Assembly: GCA_016710285.1 (NCBI GenBank)
Contig: JADJXR010000001.1
Coordinates: 2,046,001 to 2,110,000 of the forward strand
DNA length: 64,000 bases
Source: Chlorobiota bacterium
GTDB lineage: Bacteria; Bacteroidota; Ignavibacteria; OLB7
Direction: 5' to 3'
Within the stretch, counting starts at the first letter, position 1, and every line of letters begins with the position of its first letter. Of the stretch, positions 42,337-51,300 are shown in pieces. A program made the translations under genes and the position numbers. A model generated the notes under the pieces. The model saw only the letters and a list, made by a program, of their open reading frames with translations. It did not search any database and had not been told where the DNA came from.

Positions 42337-42570
42337 ATGCTGACTTCATACTCCGTGAGCTTTTTGCCGAACACGCCCGAACCTTCCCGATCTGCCCAAG
42401 TGGTGCGCTGCCCAAGCTGCAACGCCTTCGGCTACGACGACGACGATTTCTGCGCCTGCTGCGGCGCGGCGATGGGGAACCGTTGTGCGGCCTGCGGCGC
42501 GCTGGTGCGCCACCCGGTGGCGTTCTTCTGCACCCGCTGCGGCACGGAGCTTCCAGCCACCGAAGGCTAA
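42337..42570 (+). CDS. Small double zinc-ribbon protein
   Basis: 77 aa. Two CxxC pairs form two ribbons: VRCPSCNAFGYDDDDFCACC (two pairs) and NRCAACGALVRHPVAFFCTR (then CG). This is the double zinc ribbon (DZR) arrangement found in small adaptor proteins and at the ends of larger membrane proteins. The first ~22 residues are unstructured. The C-terminal residues TELPATEG and the stop codon lie in sequence matching the repeat element that begins there, so the repeat may have replaced the original end. Function unknown. Confidence 0.65.
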   Translation: MLTSYSVSFLPNTPEPSRSAQVVRCPSCNAFGYDDDDFCACCGAAMGNRCAACGALVRHPVAFFCTRCGTELPATEG

Positions 42571-42688
42571 AACCGGGTAGCGGCAGGTCTTTAGCCTGCC
42601 GAGAGAAGATGCCACCGAAGGCTAAAGACCTTTTATCAATCCCGACGAAGGTCGGGGCGGCCACCGTGGGGTCTCAATCCCGAGTGAG

Positions 42689-43628
42689 TCGGGGCGGCAT
42701 CACCCTGATACCGTCGCGCCCCCCTGCTCCGCCGCAAGCGGCTACGCGTCCCCCCAATGCTGGGGGAAAGGGGTTCTTACTACTCTTTCTTTTCTCTGTG
42801 AATCTCACGCCATTTCTGCCAGCCCCTCCCCCAGAATTGGGGGAGGCGGGGAGGGGGCTTGCTGCGTTGGCGGTCTGGTAGTGGCTTCGATGTAATTCGT
42901 GGCCCAGAGAAGATGACGCCGAAGGCTAAAGACCTTTTATCAATCCCGACGAAGGTCGGGGCGGCCACCGTGGGGTCTCAATCCCGAGTGAGTCGAGGCA
43001 GCCACCGGGTAGCGGCAGGTCTTTAGCCTGCCGAGAGAAGATGCCACCGAAGGCTAAAGACCTTTTATCAATCCCGACGAAGGTCGGGGCGGCCACCGGG
43101 TAGCGGCAGGTCTTTAGCCTGCCGAGAGAAGATGCCACCGAAGGCTAAAGACCTTTTATCAATCCCAACGAAGGTCGGGGCGGCTACCGGGTAGCGGCAG
43201 GTCTTTAGCCTGCCGAGAGAAGATGCCACCGAAGGCTAAAGACCTTTTATCAATCCCGACGAAGGTCGGGACGGCCACCGGGTAGCGGCAGGTCTTTAGC
43301 CTGCCGAGAGAAGATGCCACCGAAGGCTAAAGACCTTTTATCAATCCCGACGAAGGTCGGGGCGGCATCACCCTGATACCGTCGCGCCCCCCTGCTCCGC
43401 CGCAAGCGGCTACGCGTCCCCCCAATGCTGGGGGGAAAGGGGTTCTTACTACTCTTTCTTTTCTCTGTGAATCTCACGCCATTTCTGCCAGCCCCTCCCC
43501 CAGAATTGGGGGAGGCGGGGAGGGGTGCGATGGCGGTCTGGTAGTGGCTTCGATGTAATTCGGGGCCCAGAGAAGATGCCACCGAAGGCTAAAGACCTTT
43601 TATCAATCCCGACGAAGGTCGGGGCGGC
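42689..43628. repeat. Two ~275-bp direct copies flanking the 91-bp array
   Basis: Copy A (42689-42964) and copy B (43357-43628) are almost identical, offset by 668 bases. Each contains the segment from GGGGCGGCATCACCCTGATA through the G/C-rich hairpins, a T/C-rich stretch (TTCTTACTACTCTTTCTTTT) and the AGGCTAAAGACCT core. They differ by a few indels (for example 5 or 6 G in the GGGGG run, and about 10 bases near 42861). Confidence 0.85.
43001..43364. repeat. Four tandem 91-bp units
   Basis: Units start at 43001, 43092, 43183 and 43274, with a constant period of 91 bases. Each has, in order, GGCAGGTCTTTAGCCTGCC (hairpin), a 21-base spacer with GAGAGAAGATGCC, AGGCTAAAGACCT (able to pair with the first element), TTTTATCAATC, and CCCGACGAAGGTCGGG (hairpin). 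Only single-base changes separate copies. The fourth unit runs into copy B. Confidence 0.9.
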
Positions 43629-43657
43629 TACCCTGGTTTGCCGCTCCGATGCGAAGG

Positions 43658-44698
43658 CTAAAGACCTTCGGCTACCCTGGTTTGCCGCTCCGATGCGTCG
43701 GGGCGGTAGGATTCTGCCAACTTCCCGGCGGTCTGCCGGATTGTCTCCACAAGTTCTTTCGGCTCCATCACCTTCACCCCTGCGCCCCAGCTTAGCACCC
43801 AGTTTGCCACCTCTTTCAGCCCTGCAACCTCCATGCTGACAATGATGCTGCCATCGGGAAGGGTCTGTTCAATCTGTTGGGTGGGTGAGTAGAGTTTGCG
43901 GCGGAAGGCGCGCGCAAGCTCGGCATCAACATGGATGCGGACCACATGGGATTCCCCACCAATCACATAGAAGGTGTCGCGGAACGCTTCGGCGGAATCA
44001 AAATCTTCTGGGATTTCAAAGGTGGCGTTCTGGTCCGTGGCGTGGTTGCACAGTTGGGCGGCGGCGATGTCGGCAATGGAGAAATTTCGCATGGCCTGGC
44101 GCACGTGGCAGTAGCCAACCAGCAGCCACGAGCCTTGCCGGAACGCCAAGCAGTACGGGTCAATTTTCCGCCCGGAAGATTGCTTGCCGGAGGATGAGGT
44201 GTACTCAATCCGCACGCTTCTCCGTTCGATGATCCCTTGCCGCAAAGTGCGGAACACCGCTGGGTCAATGGGAACCTCGGGAGCATCGCTGAAGTGCCAG
44301 TTTTTCGGCTCGTCGCGAAGGTCCAAGGAGTCGGTTTGCGGCTCCAGCGCGTGCAGCAGTTTCCCAAAACTGGATTTCAGCGATTGGCTAAGCGGGGTGG
44401 TTCCCAGCATCGCCGTTGCCGCTTGGGCCGCCACCGACAATGCCAGCATCTCCTGGTCGGTTAGCTCAATCGTCCGGATGCTGTGGACCCGTTGGTCCTC
44501 GGGGATGGAGAAATACTTCTGGCGGTTTCTGAACTGGCTGATAACGGGGATTCCAGCCTCTTCCAATTCTTTCAATATCCGCCGCACCTGGCGTTCGCTA
44601 AGGTGAAGGTGTTGCATCAGCTGCACGGTGGAAAATTCTTCCCCGCTGTTCAGAAGTTGCAGCAATGCTTGGCTGGCTGATAAGGAGTTGTTGGCCAT
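43658..44698 (-). CDS. WYL-domain transcriptional regulator
   Basis: 346 aa. An N-terminal winged HTH (LLQLLNSGEEFSTVQLMQHL, HLSERQVRRILKELEEAGIP) is followed by a WYL domain at about 155-240: IERRSVRIEYTSSSGKQSSG, RKIDPYCLAFRQGSWLLVGY (the WYL strand reads WLLVGYC), then MRNFSIADI, and the C-terminal WCX extension (VVRIHVDAELARAFRRK, EVANWVLSWGAGVKVMEPKE). WYL proteins sense nucleic acids or nucleotides and regulate DNA-repair or defence genes, but often house-keeping loci. The last ~20 residues are encoded by sequence belonging to the adjacent repeat cluster, so the native C-terminus may have been altered. Confidence 0.85.
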   Translation of the reverse strand: MANNSLSASQALLQLLNSGEEFSTVQLMQHLHLSERQVRRILKELEEAGIPVISQFRNRQKYFSIPEDQRVHSIRTIELTDQEMLALSVAAQAATAMLGTTPLSQSLKSSFGKLLHALEPQTDSLDLRDEPKNWHFSDAPEVPIDPAVFRTLRQGIIERRSVRIEYTSSSGKQSSGRKIDPYCLAFRQGSWLLVGYCHVRQAMRNFSIADIAAAQLCNHATDQNATFEIPEDFDSAEAFRDTFYVIGGESHVVRIHVDAELARAFRRKLYSPTQQIEQTLPDGSIIVSMEVAGLKEVANWVLSWGAGVKVMEPKELVETIRQTAGKLAESYRPDASERQTRVAEGL

Positions 44699-44895
44699 GA
44701 TACGAACAAGGATGTGTGATTAAAGTGCCGGTGCCAATCGGTCCAAGAGTGTGGCCGCAGCCCGATTGATTTGCTGCAAAGCTGCGCCCCGAACCCAGGC
44801 ACACCGGACGGAATTTGTCCGAAGTGGAGGATGGGAGGTGTGAAGTTGCGACCGCCATTCGGCAACGTAATCATTCAATAACCTTCATAACCACT

Positions 44896-45354
44896 ATGGC
44901 ACACTTGACACGAAATTCAGCGGCAGCACTGGGCATTGCGGTGCTGTTCGCCGCCTGCGCGCCGCGCCCAATCCAGCTTACCACCCCATGCGCGTCGAAA
45001 TCAACGAAGGAGATTGTGGCCGCGCTCTCGGCACTGGTGATGGCCGAGGGGATGCAGCTAACGTTGGTCAACGATAACATCGGAATCCTGCAAGCCTCCA
45101 CCGCCGAAAGTCACAGCATCTGGACCGGAACATCCAGCACCCTGCAATGGATATTCACCATAAAAGGTGACACGGTGCTGGCCTATGCAAAAGCCATTGA
45201 CCAATCGCGGAACGCCTTTGGGGCAGTGACGTACACCAACGAGACCTACTACAGCGACAGCAAACTTCACCCCAATAGCAACTCATGGTACTGGAACGTC
45301 CGGCGCGGGCTGGAAACGTTGTGCGGCGGGAAGGTAGAGTTCGTTCAAAAATAG
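44896..45354 (+). CDS. Small lipoprotein of unknown function
   Basis: 152 aa. The N-terminus (MAHLTRNSAAALGIAVLFAA then C) is a lipoprotein signal with lipobox LFAAC. The mature part (STKEIVAALSALVMAEGMQL, IWTGTSSTLQWIFTIKGDTV, GLETLCGGKVEFV) looks like a compact alpha/beta domain, similar in size to BamE-like or DUF4136-like small lipoproteins, but I cannot place it. ATG 44896 gives the proper signal; the upstream frame overlaps the WYL promoter region. Repeat cluster 2 begins directly after its stop. Confidence 0.65.
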   Translation: MAHLTRNSAAALGIAVLFAACAPRPIQLTTPCASKSTKEIVAALSALVMAEGMQLTLVNDNIGILQASTAESHSIWTGTSSTLQWIFTIKGDTVLAYAKAIDQSRNAFGAVTYTNETYYSDSKLHPNSNSWYWNVRRGLETLCGGKVEFVQK

Positions 45355-45359
45355 TCTGG

Positions 45360-45940
45360 CTTGTGTTGCCAACCAGCGCGCCCCCCTGCTTCGCCGCAAG
45401 CGGCTGCGCGTCCCCCCAATGCTGGGGGGAAAGGGGTTTGGCTGTTGATCGCGTTCTCTCTAAATCCCAAGCCGCCTCTCCGCTGGGTAGCGACCCCGAC
45501 CTCCGTCGGGATCGAGGGAAGATGACACCGAAGGCTAAAGACCTTCGGCTACCCTCCTCCGGCTCTCCCTCCCCGCCGGGTAGCGGCAGGTCTTTAGCCT
45601 GCCGAGTCTTCACGCCGAAGGCTAAAGACCTTTTACCAACCCCGACGGAGGTCGGGGCGGCTACCTCTTCTCCGGCTCCCCCTCTCCGTCAGTTGCTTTG
45701 GCGTTGTTCGGGAAGGGAGTCACGGAGAGGGGGTTGGGGGGTGAGGTCGGGTAGCGGCCCCGATGCAGCCGGGGTAGCGGCAGGTCTTTAGCCTGCCCAG
45801 TCTGATCCGCCGAAGGCTAAAGACCTTTTACCAACCCCGACGGAGGTCGGGGCGGCTACCTCTTCTCCGGCCCCCCTCTCCGTCAGTTGCTTTGGCGTTG
45901 TTTGGGAAGGGAGTTACGGGGAAGGGGATAGCGAGATTGG
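45360..45940. repeat. REP/REPIN-like repeat cluster 2
   Basis: The same elements as cluster 1, more diverged: AGGCTAAAGACCT near 45532, 45619 and 45814, its complement AGGTCTTTAGCCT near 45588 and 45782, CCCCGACCTCCGTCGGG-type hairpins, and the G/C-rich segment CCCCCCAATGCTGGGGGG. A ~115-base block (from CGAAGGCTAAAGACCTTTTA through GTCAGTTGCTTTGGCGTTGT to GGGAAGGGAGT) occurs twice, near 45616-45720 and 45811-45914. It fills the space between the lipoprotein and the TPR gene. Confidence 0.85.
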
Positions 45941-45981
45941 CAACGCTTCGGAATGAACTCTGTTTTGTAGATTCCTCCACC

Positions 45982-46677
45982 GTGACTCCGAGGCTCTTCA
46001 TATCCTCTCTGCTATTCGGGCTTGGCCTGTTGTGGAATTTGGCCTTGCCGCTGCTGGCGCAGGCCGATTCTCTCTCCCTGGAGCTGCAAGCGGGGAATGC
46101 CCTGCGCGACAGCTTCGATTACGCCGGGGCGATTGAACACTACCGCCGTGTGGTGGACCGGAACCCCAATGATGCCGAGGCCCTGCTACAACTCTCCCTT
46201 GCCTACTTGCAAACGGCGAGCTTCGACCGCTCGTTGGATGTGGCATTGCAGGGGGCGCGGCTGCAGTCGGACCGGCTTCCGCAGTTCAACGCGCTGGTGG
46301 GGCTGAACTACAACTACGCCATCATCATCAGCGAGTACTACGAGAACTTGGTGACCCGCCACGACTCGGAGATTGTTGCCTTCCGAATATTTAACCGAAC
46401 CCAGGCAACCGGTGCCTCCAAAATTTTTGGATTGGGGCTGACCTACTGGAGCATGGGGCGTTCCCCGATTGCCGAGGAGTGTTTGCAAGAATCCGCAGCG
46501 TTGGACTCCACATTCTCCGACCCTCTCTTCATTCTTGGGCTGCTCTGGATAGAGCGCGGGGAATACCCCAAAGCGCAAGCAGCACTTGAACAGTTCTTCC
46601 GCCTTGATCCTGATTCCTTCCTTGCCGAGCAAGCCCGATTGCTGGTTGAGCGCATCCGGCGCAAAGAGCAGCGATAA
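45982..46677 (+). CDS. TPR-repeat exported protein
   Basis: 231 aa with the GTG start. A signal peptide (LFISSLLFGLGLLWNLALPL, then LAQA) is followed by two TPR units (LELQAGNALRDSFDYAGAIE, NDAEALLQLSLAYLQTASFD), a middle helical part and further TPRs near the end (DPLFILGLLWIERGEYPKAQ, then AALEQFFRLDPDSFLAEQAR). It probably acts as a periplasmic or outer-membrane scaffold. The frame is open to 45892, but that part is repeat-derived sequence, so GTG 45982, which opens the signal peptide, is preferred. The next gene, a WD40 protein, starts 36 bases later. Confidence 0.7.
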   Translation: MTPRLFISSLLFGLGLLWNLALPLLAQADSLSLELQAGNALRDSFDYAGAIEHYRRVVDRNPNDAEALLQLSLAYLQTASFDRSLDVALQGARLQSDRLPQFNALVGLNYNYAIIISEYYENLVTRHDSEIVAFRIFNRTQATGASKIFGLGLTYWSMGRSPIAEECLQESAALDSTFSDPLFILGLLWIERGEYPKAQAALEQFFRLDPDSFLAEQARLLVERIRRKEQR

Positions 46678-46713
46678 GGGAACAAGCAATCATAATTCCT
46701 ACCAAACCAACCG

Positions 46714-48081
46714 ATGGTTCCAATGCGCCAACTTTCCGTAATCGTGCTTGTGGGTCTTTTTCTGCTCACCATTTCTGGCAGGTCGCAGACGGTTTTGCAG
46801 CACCAGGCTCCCGTTACTTCGGCGGTTTTCAGCCCCGATGGTCGTCATGTGCTGACCAGTAGCTACGACAGCACGGCGGTGATCTGGGATGCCGCCACCG
46901 GCGCGAAGCAGGTGACAATGCGAGGGCATACTTCAAGGATTATCTCGGCCTTCTACAATCCAAATGGTGATCGGGTGGTGACCGCAAGTTGGGACAGCAC
47001 GGCGCGGGTGTGGGATGCGGCCACCGGCAGCCAGCAGCTTCTGCTGAAAGGCCACAACGGGAATGTCCGCCTGGCACTGTTCAGCAATAATGGTGAGCGA
47101 ATCATCACCACGGGGGAGGATGGGACGGCGCGAATTTGGGATGCGGCCAACGGGGCGTTGCTGCGGACGCTAACGGCAGATGCAATCCCGGGATTTTTTA
47201 CGGCGCGGTTCAATCCCGCCGGCACACGCGTGGTGACCTCCGGACGTGGCGGCGACAGCACCGTGCAGATTTGGGATGCAGAAACCGGCGAGCGTTTGCT
47301 CACCTTACGCGGCCACAAAGGATCGCTGAATTATGCGGAGTTCAGCCACGATGGGAAGCTGGTGGTGTCGGCTGGGTTCGACGGAACCGCACGGATTTGG
47401 AACGCCGAGACGGGGGAGCAGGTCCAGATGCTAACCGGCCACACGAACCGCGTCCGCACGGCATACTTCAGCCCGGACGATTCGCGGATACTCACCGCCA
47501 GCTTCGACATGACCGCACGGATTTGGGATGCGAACACCGGGGCGCAGCTCCGCAACTTGGCGATGCACATGGATCGCATTCGCGATGCGCGATTCAGCCC
47601 CGATGGAAAGCTGGCCGCAACCGCTGGGTTCGACGGGGCGGCATTGATTTGGGACACCGAAACCGGGGACACCGTGCGGCTGCTGCTGGGGCACGCGGCC
47701 CCGCTCTACAGCGCGGAGTTCAGCCCCGATGCTGCCCGCGTGGTGACCTGCAGCGACGACCGCACGGCGATTATCTGGAGCCTATCAAGCTCGGTGGCTC
47801 CGGGGCATCCGGCATCAAGCCAGCAATTAGGGATTCAGCTGCGGCCAAACCCTGCCACGGGGGAAACCGTGCTGTGGCTTCCCGCGCCCACCGCCGCAGC
47901 AACGCCGCAGCGGGTGGTGCTGGCCACCATGATTGGAACGATTGTGATGGTGAAAGAAGTGGCGGCTGGGGAGCCATCGCTGCTGCTGCCGCTTGGGGGG
48001 CTTCCTGCTGGCGTGTATCATGTTGGGGTGGCAGGGGGCGCGCAGCGGCAGGGGGCATGGCTTCACGTGGGTGGGGAGTAA
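46714..48081 (+). CDS. WD40-repeat secreted protein with T9SS sorting domain
   Basis: 455 aa. A signal peptide (MRQLSVIVLVGLFLLTISGR, from the second ATG at 46723) is followed by eight WD40 repeats with GH...D.T..IWD cores (for example RGHTSRIISAFYNPNGDRVV and DGTARIWDAANGALLRTL). Eight blades would give a closed propeller with one extra blade, or a seven-bladed one with an overlap. The C-terminal 85 residues (LGIQLRPNPATGETVLWLPA, then GGLPAGVYHVGVAGGAQRQG) match a T9SS type-A sorting domain. It is a cell-surface or secreted binding protein with no enzymatic motif. Secreted WD40 proteins with T9SS tails recur in this lineage. Confidence 0.85.
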   Translation: MVPMRQLSVIVLVGLFLLTISGRSQTVLQHQAPVTSAVFSPDGRHVLTSSYDSTAVIWDAATGAKQVTMRGHTSRIISAFYNPNGDRVVTASWDSTARVWDAATGSQQLLLKGHNGNVRLALFSNNGERIITTGEDGTARIWDAANGALLRTLTADAIPGFFTARFNPAGTRVVTSGRGGDSTVQIWDAETGERLLTLRGHKGSLNYAEFSHDGKLVVSAGFDGTARIWNAETGEQVQMLTGHTNRVRTAYFSPDDSRILTASFDMTARIWDANTGAQLRNLAMHMDRIRDARFSPDGKLAATAGFDGAALIWDTETGDTVRLLLGHAAPLYSAEFSPDAARVVTCSDDRTAIIWSLSSSVAPGHPASSQQLGIQLRPNPATGETVLWLPAPTAAATPQRVVLATMIGTIVMVKEVAAGEPSLLLPLGGLPAGVYHVGVAGGAQRQGAWLHVGGE

Positions 48082-48344
48082 TCTGTTGCCGCAGGGGAAT
48101 CTTTCCAAAATTCTGCTTGGCCATGTGCTAAATCTTCAGTAAGATAGCGTCGGCTTACAAAATCACCCACCCCCAGATGGAAACCTCTCTCCTGTAGTTT
48201 GTGTTCTTGGTGGCATCCCCATGCCATCCTTCTCGGGTTGATCGCCCCAACACTCCCTCCATTTCCGTATGGGTATGCAAGCCCCGCATACTTGCTTGTT
48301 CGACTCTCAACGTTCAACACATTCATAAACTGGAGTTTCATCAG

Positions 48345-51300
48345 ATGAAACGGCTACAGATCCACCGGCTATTCACGGCCGCTGCAATGCTGATAGTGCT
48401 GGCTGCACCAGCGTGGGGGCAGTTGGATTACGTTTTCTCGGTAAGCACGGGGTCGTTGAAAAGTCTTTCTTCGCCAGTGTCAACCCATAGCACTTATACC
48501 GGATCAAACGGGTGGCTTGCAATCCCCTCGAGCGCGGTGCTTGTGCCTTTGCCTTTCCCCTTCCTGTTCAATTCGACTTCCTATAACGACGTTAGCATTA
48601 CGAACAATGGGGTGATAGGGTTGGGGGCAAGCTCAATGTCCGAGGGAACCAGCAATGACCTTGCTCAAGAATCCGTTCCAGTTCTTGCTGGGTTTTGGGA
48701 TCAGATGCGGTTAGGTTCTCGTTCCGGCTCGCAGGTGCGTTACAGCACAGAAGGAACGGCTCCCGATCGCATTTTTATTGTTGAGTACAAAGACATGGCC
48801 TTATCTGGCGGAGGGGACGGGGTCGTAACAAAAATCACGTTCCAGATCCGCTTGTATGAGCAATGCAATCTGATAGAGTTCTACTACGACAACATGGATC
48901 CGGGAAACACGGTAGGGTGGAGCGGAGGATCCATTACCACCAGCGGGACGATTGGTATTGCCGATGGCAAAACCTATATCAGCGTCACCCCCAACGGAAG
49001 CACGGCAACCGCCAGTGCATCGAAGGCCAATAACAATATTAGCCTTGGCGCAACCAAGATTGACAAGGGGGTATTGTACAAATTCACCCCCGCTGGAATA
49101 TCGCTTGTGGGAAATACCGCTCAAGGTGGTACAACCGGAATGGTCAATGGGGATAACCTTCTATCTGGCAAGAAAGTCCAACGGTACTTGGCAACGCCGT
49201 TCACGCCATTTACCATGAAGCCGTACAGCGGTTGCTTGCCTGCTAAGTACACCATCACGGTTAGTGGCTCCAGTGCGGCAGAGTACAGCGTAACCCCAAA
49301 CTCAGGGACGTTAAGCATTGGCCAGACAATAACTCCAACAATCAATTTCCGCCCCACAAATACAGGGGTGCGCCCTGCAGTGCTAACATTCTCCGATGGA
49401 ACGGTGACACGCACCTTCAACCTTGTTGGCGAAGGCACGACCCGCCTAACTTGGACCGGAAACACCGCGCAAGGTGGCACGCCAAACCTGGTGACGAACA
49501 AGGATACACTGCTGAATAACAGCCGCGTGGAACGGCTGATCCCCGGGTTCTTCAAGCCGATTGACATCGCCGTGGCGGCCAACATAACCGCGCCGGACGC
49601 ACCCGTCACCGTCAGCATTGTTGACTCCACAGGGCTGGGTCAATACAAGATCATGGACCCGAACGGGAACCCTGTGAACAGCTTCACCTTCTCGGCTCCG
49701 CAGGGGGCAACCTTTAGCCCGAACATCCGCTTCCTACCAACGGGGGTGGGGTATCAACGTGGCTCCATCACCGTGAATGCCGAAGGCGAAACGCGCTTCT
49801 TTATCCTGAACGCCTACTCGGTGGCTGCCGGTGGCGAATTCTACATCGGCAGCGAGCGGATTGGCCCCACCAGCCAGATCTTCCAGAAGGATTACATCTG
49901 CGTTGGCGAAGCCGTCCAAAGCTATCCTGTGGATATCAAAAATATCGGCGATGGGTCATTCAAGATCACCAGTATCCACACCTTCCAGACCGATAGCGTC
50001 TATGCCCAGGGTGTCCCGCGCTACCCACTGCTGCGCGATGGCAACGGGAACCTTATCCAAATCAACGACTATTCCTTCTCGGTGGATCCAGGAACCGCGC
50101 CAGCAACGCCTGAGAACGCCACCCAGTTCCCAATCGAGATTCCGTATCTGACCACTGGCCGCACCTACGTGAACTTCGTTCCGCAGCTTCCTGGCAAGCG
50201 GTTTGCGCGGATGTTCATTTACACCAACGGCGCAAACTTCACCGGCGTTGACCCCGATGGCAACACGGTTGACGGCTTGCTTGTGGTGGATGTGTTCGGG
50301 CGCGGGCTTGGCGCGTTTGCCAGCGATGCCAACAGCAACACCTTGCCGAAGACGGTCACCTTCCCGCAAACAAGAATTGGGAAGACCTCCACGCAGACCG
50401 TCAGCATCTGCAACACCGGCGCGTGCGACCTTCGGATTGGCAAGAAGCAGTTCCGCATCATCAATGGGGATGTGCAGGAGTTCAAGATTTTGGATGCCTT
50501 CGGCAACGTTGCGGTGGATGCCAACCCGAACAACGAGACCTGGGTTCTTCCGCCAGATAGCTGCGCCAGCATCACGTTCAGCTTTACGCCGTCGCGCACG
50601 GGATCGCGCCGGGTCAGCATCCAGCTGCAAACCAACGACTCGGCACTGGTCAACAACAACATCGAGCGGGGGGCCTACTACTGGGATTTGGTGGGCGTTG
50701 GAAGCATCGGGATTGAAACGCGGGACATCGCAATCAGCCCGGCGGTGGTGGATGGTCCATCCAGCGAAAGCCCAAGCAGCAGCGCAATGGCCGAGAACAA
50801 CACCGACGAACTGGTGGTGATTGAGAAAGTGGAGATTAGCGGCCCCGACGCAGCCGAGTTTGCGATGAACCCGCTGAAGCCGTGGCCAGCACTGCCGTTC
50901 GCGATTGACCCGGGGCAGACGGTGGACCTTTCGGTAATCCACACTCCGGCCGCCGGAAGCCAGCCGGGACCACGGAACGCAACGCTTCTGCTGATTACCT
51001 CATCGGGTGACACGATGATGGTGGCCATTACTGGCGAAGCGGCAACGCGGACGGTGGCGGCAACTCCATCATCGCTGTTCGACAACGTGACGGTGGCTGT
51101 TGGGAAGGTGGCACGGCAAACGGTGATGATTACGAACACCGGAACAACGGCCTTGAAGCTGGGGACGACGACCATCACCGGTCCGACTTCAACGGACTAC
51201 ACGCTGGGTCGCGTGCCACGGACGAACTTGGCACCCGGGCAGACGGAGTACATGGAGGTGACGTATCGTCCGCTGAACAAGGGGGCAAGCAGCGCGGTGC

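Larger units (their letters stand above)
42560..43720. repeat. REP/REPIN-like repeat cluster 1
   Basis: About 1.1 kb without independent coding function. Its core is the 13-mer AGGCTAAAGACCT (starts near 42619, 42923, 43051, 43142, 43233, 43324, 43586, 43655) and its exact complement AGGTCTTTAGCCT (near 42585, 43017, 43108, 43199, 43290), each inside a hairpin (GGCAGG-7-CCTGCC, or CCGAAGG-7-CCTTCGG). Further hairpins are CCCGAC-GAAG-GTCGGG and a G/C-rich CCTCCCCC-AGAA-TTGGGGGAGG type. The cluster starts inside the zinc-ribbon stop and ends inside the last codons of the WYL gene, the gene-end location typical of REP elements. Confidence 0.85.

Noticed and set aside
43001..43364. CRISPR array
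   Set aside because: The regularly spaced units are identical over the full 91 bases with no unique spacers and no cas genes nearby.
42926..43582. Several short open frames inside repeat cluster 1
   Set aside because: They are translations of the same repeat unit and contain no independent start context or conserved protein feature.
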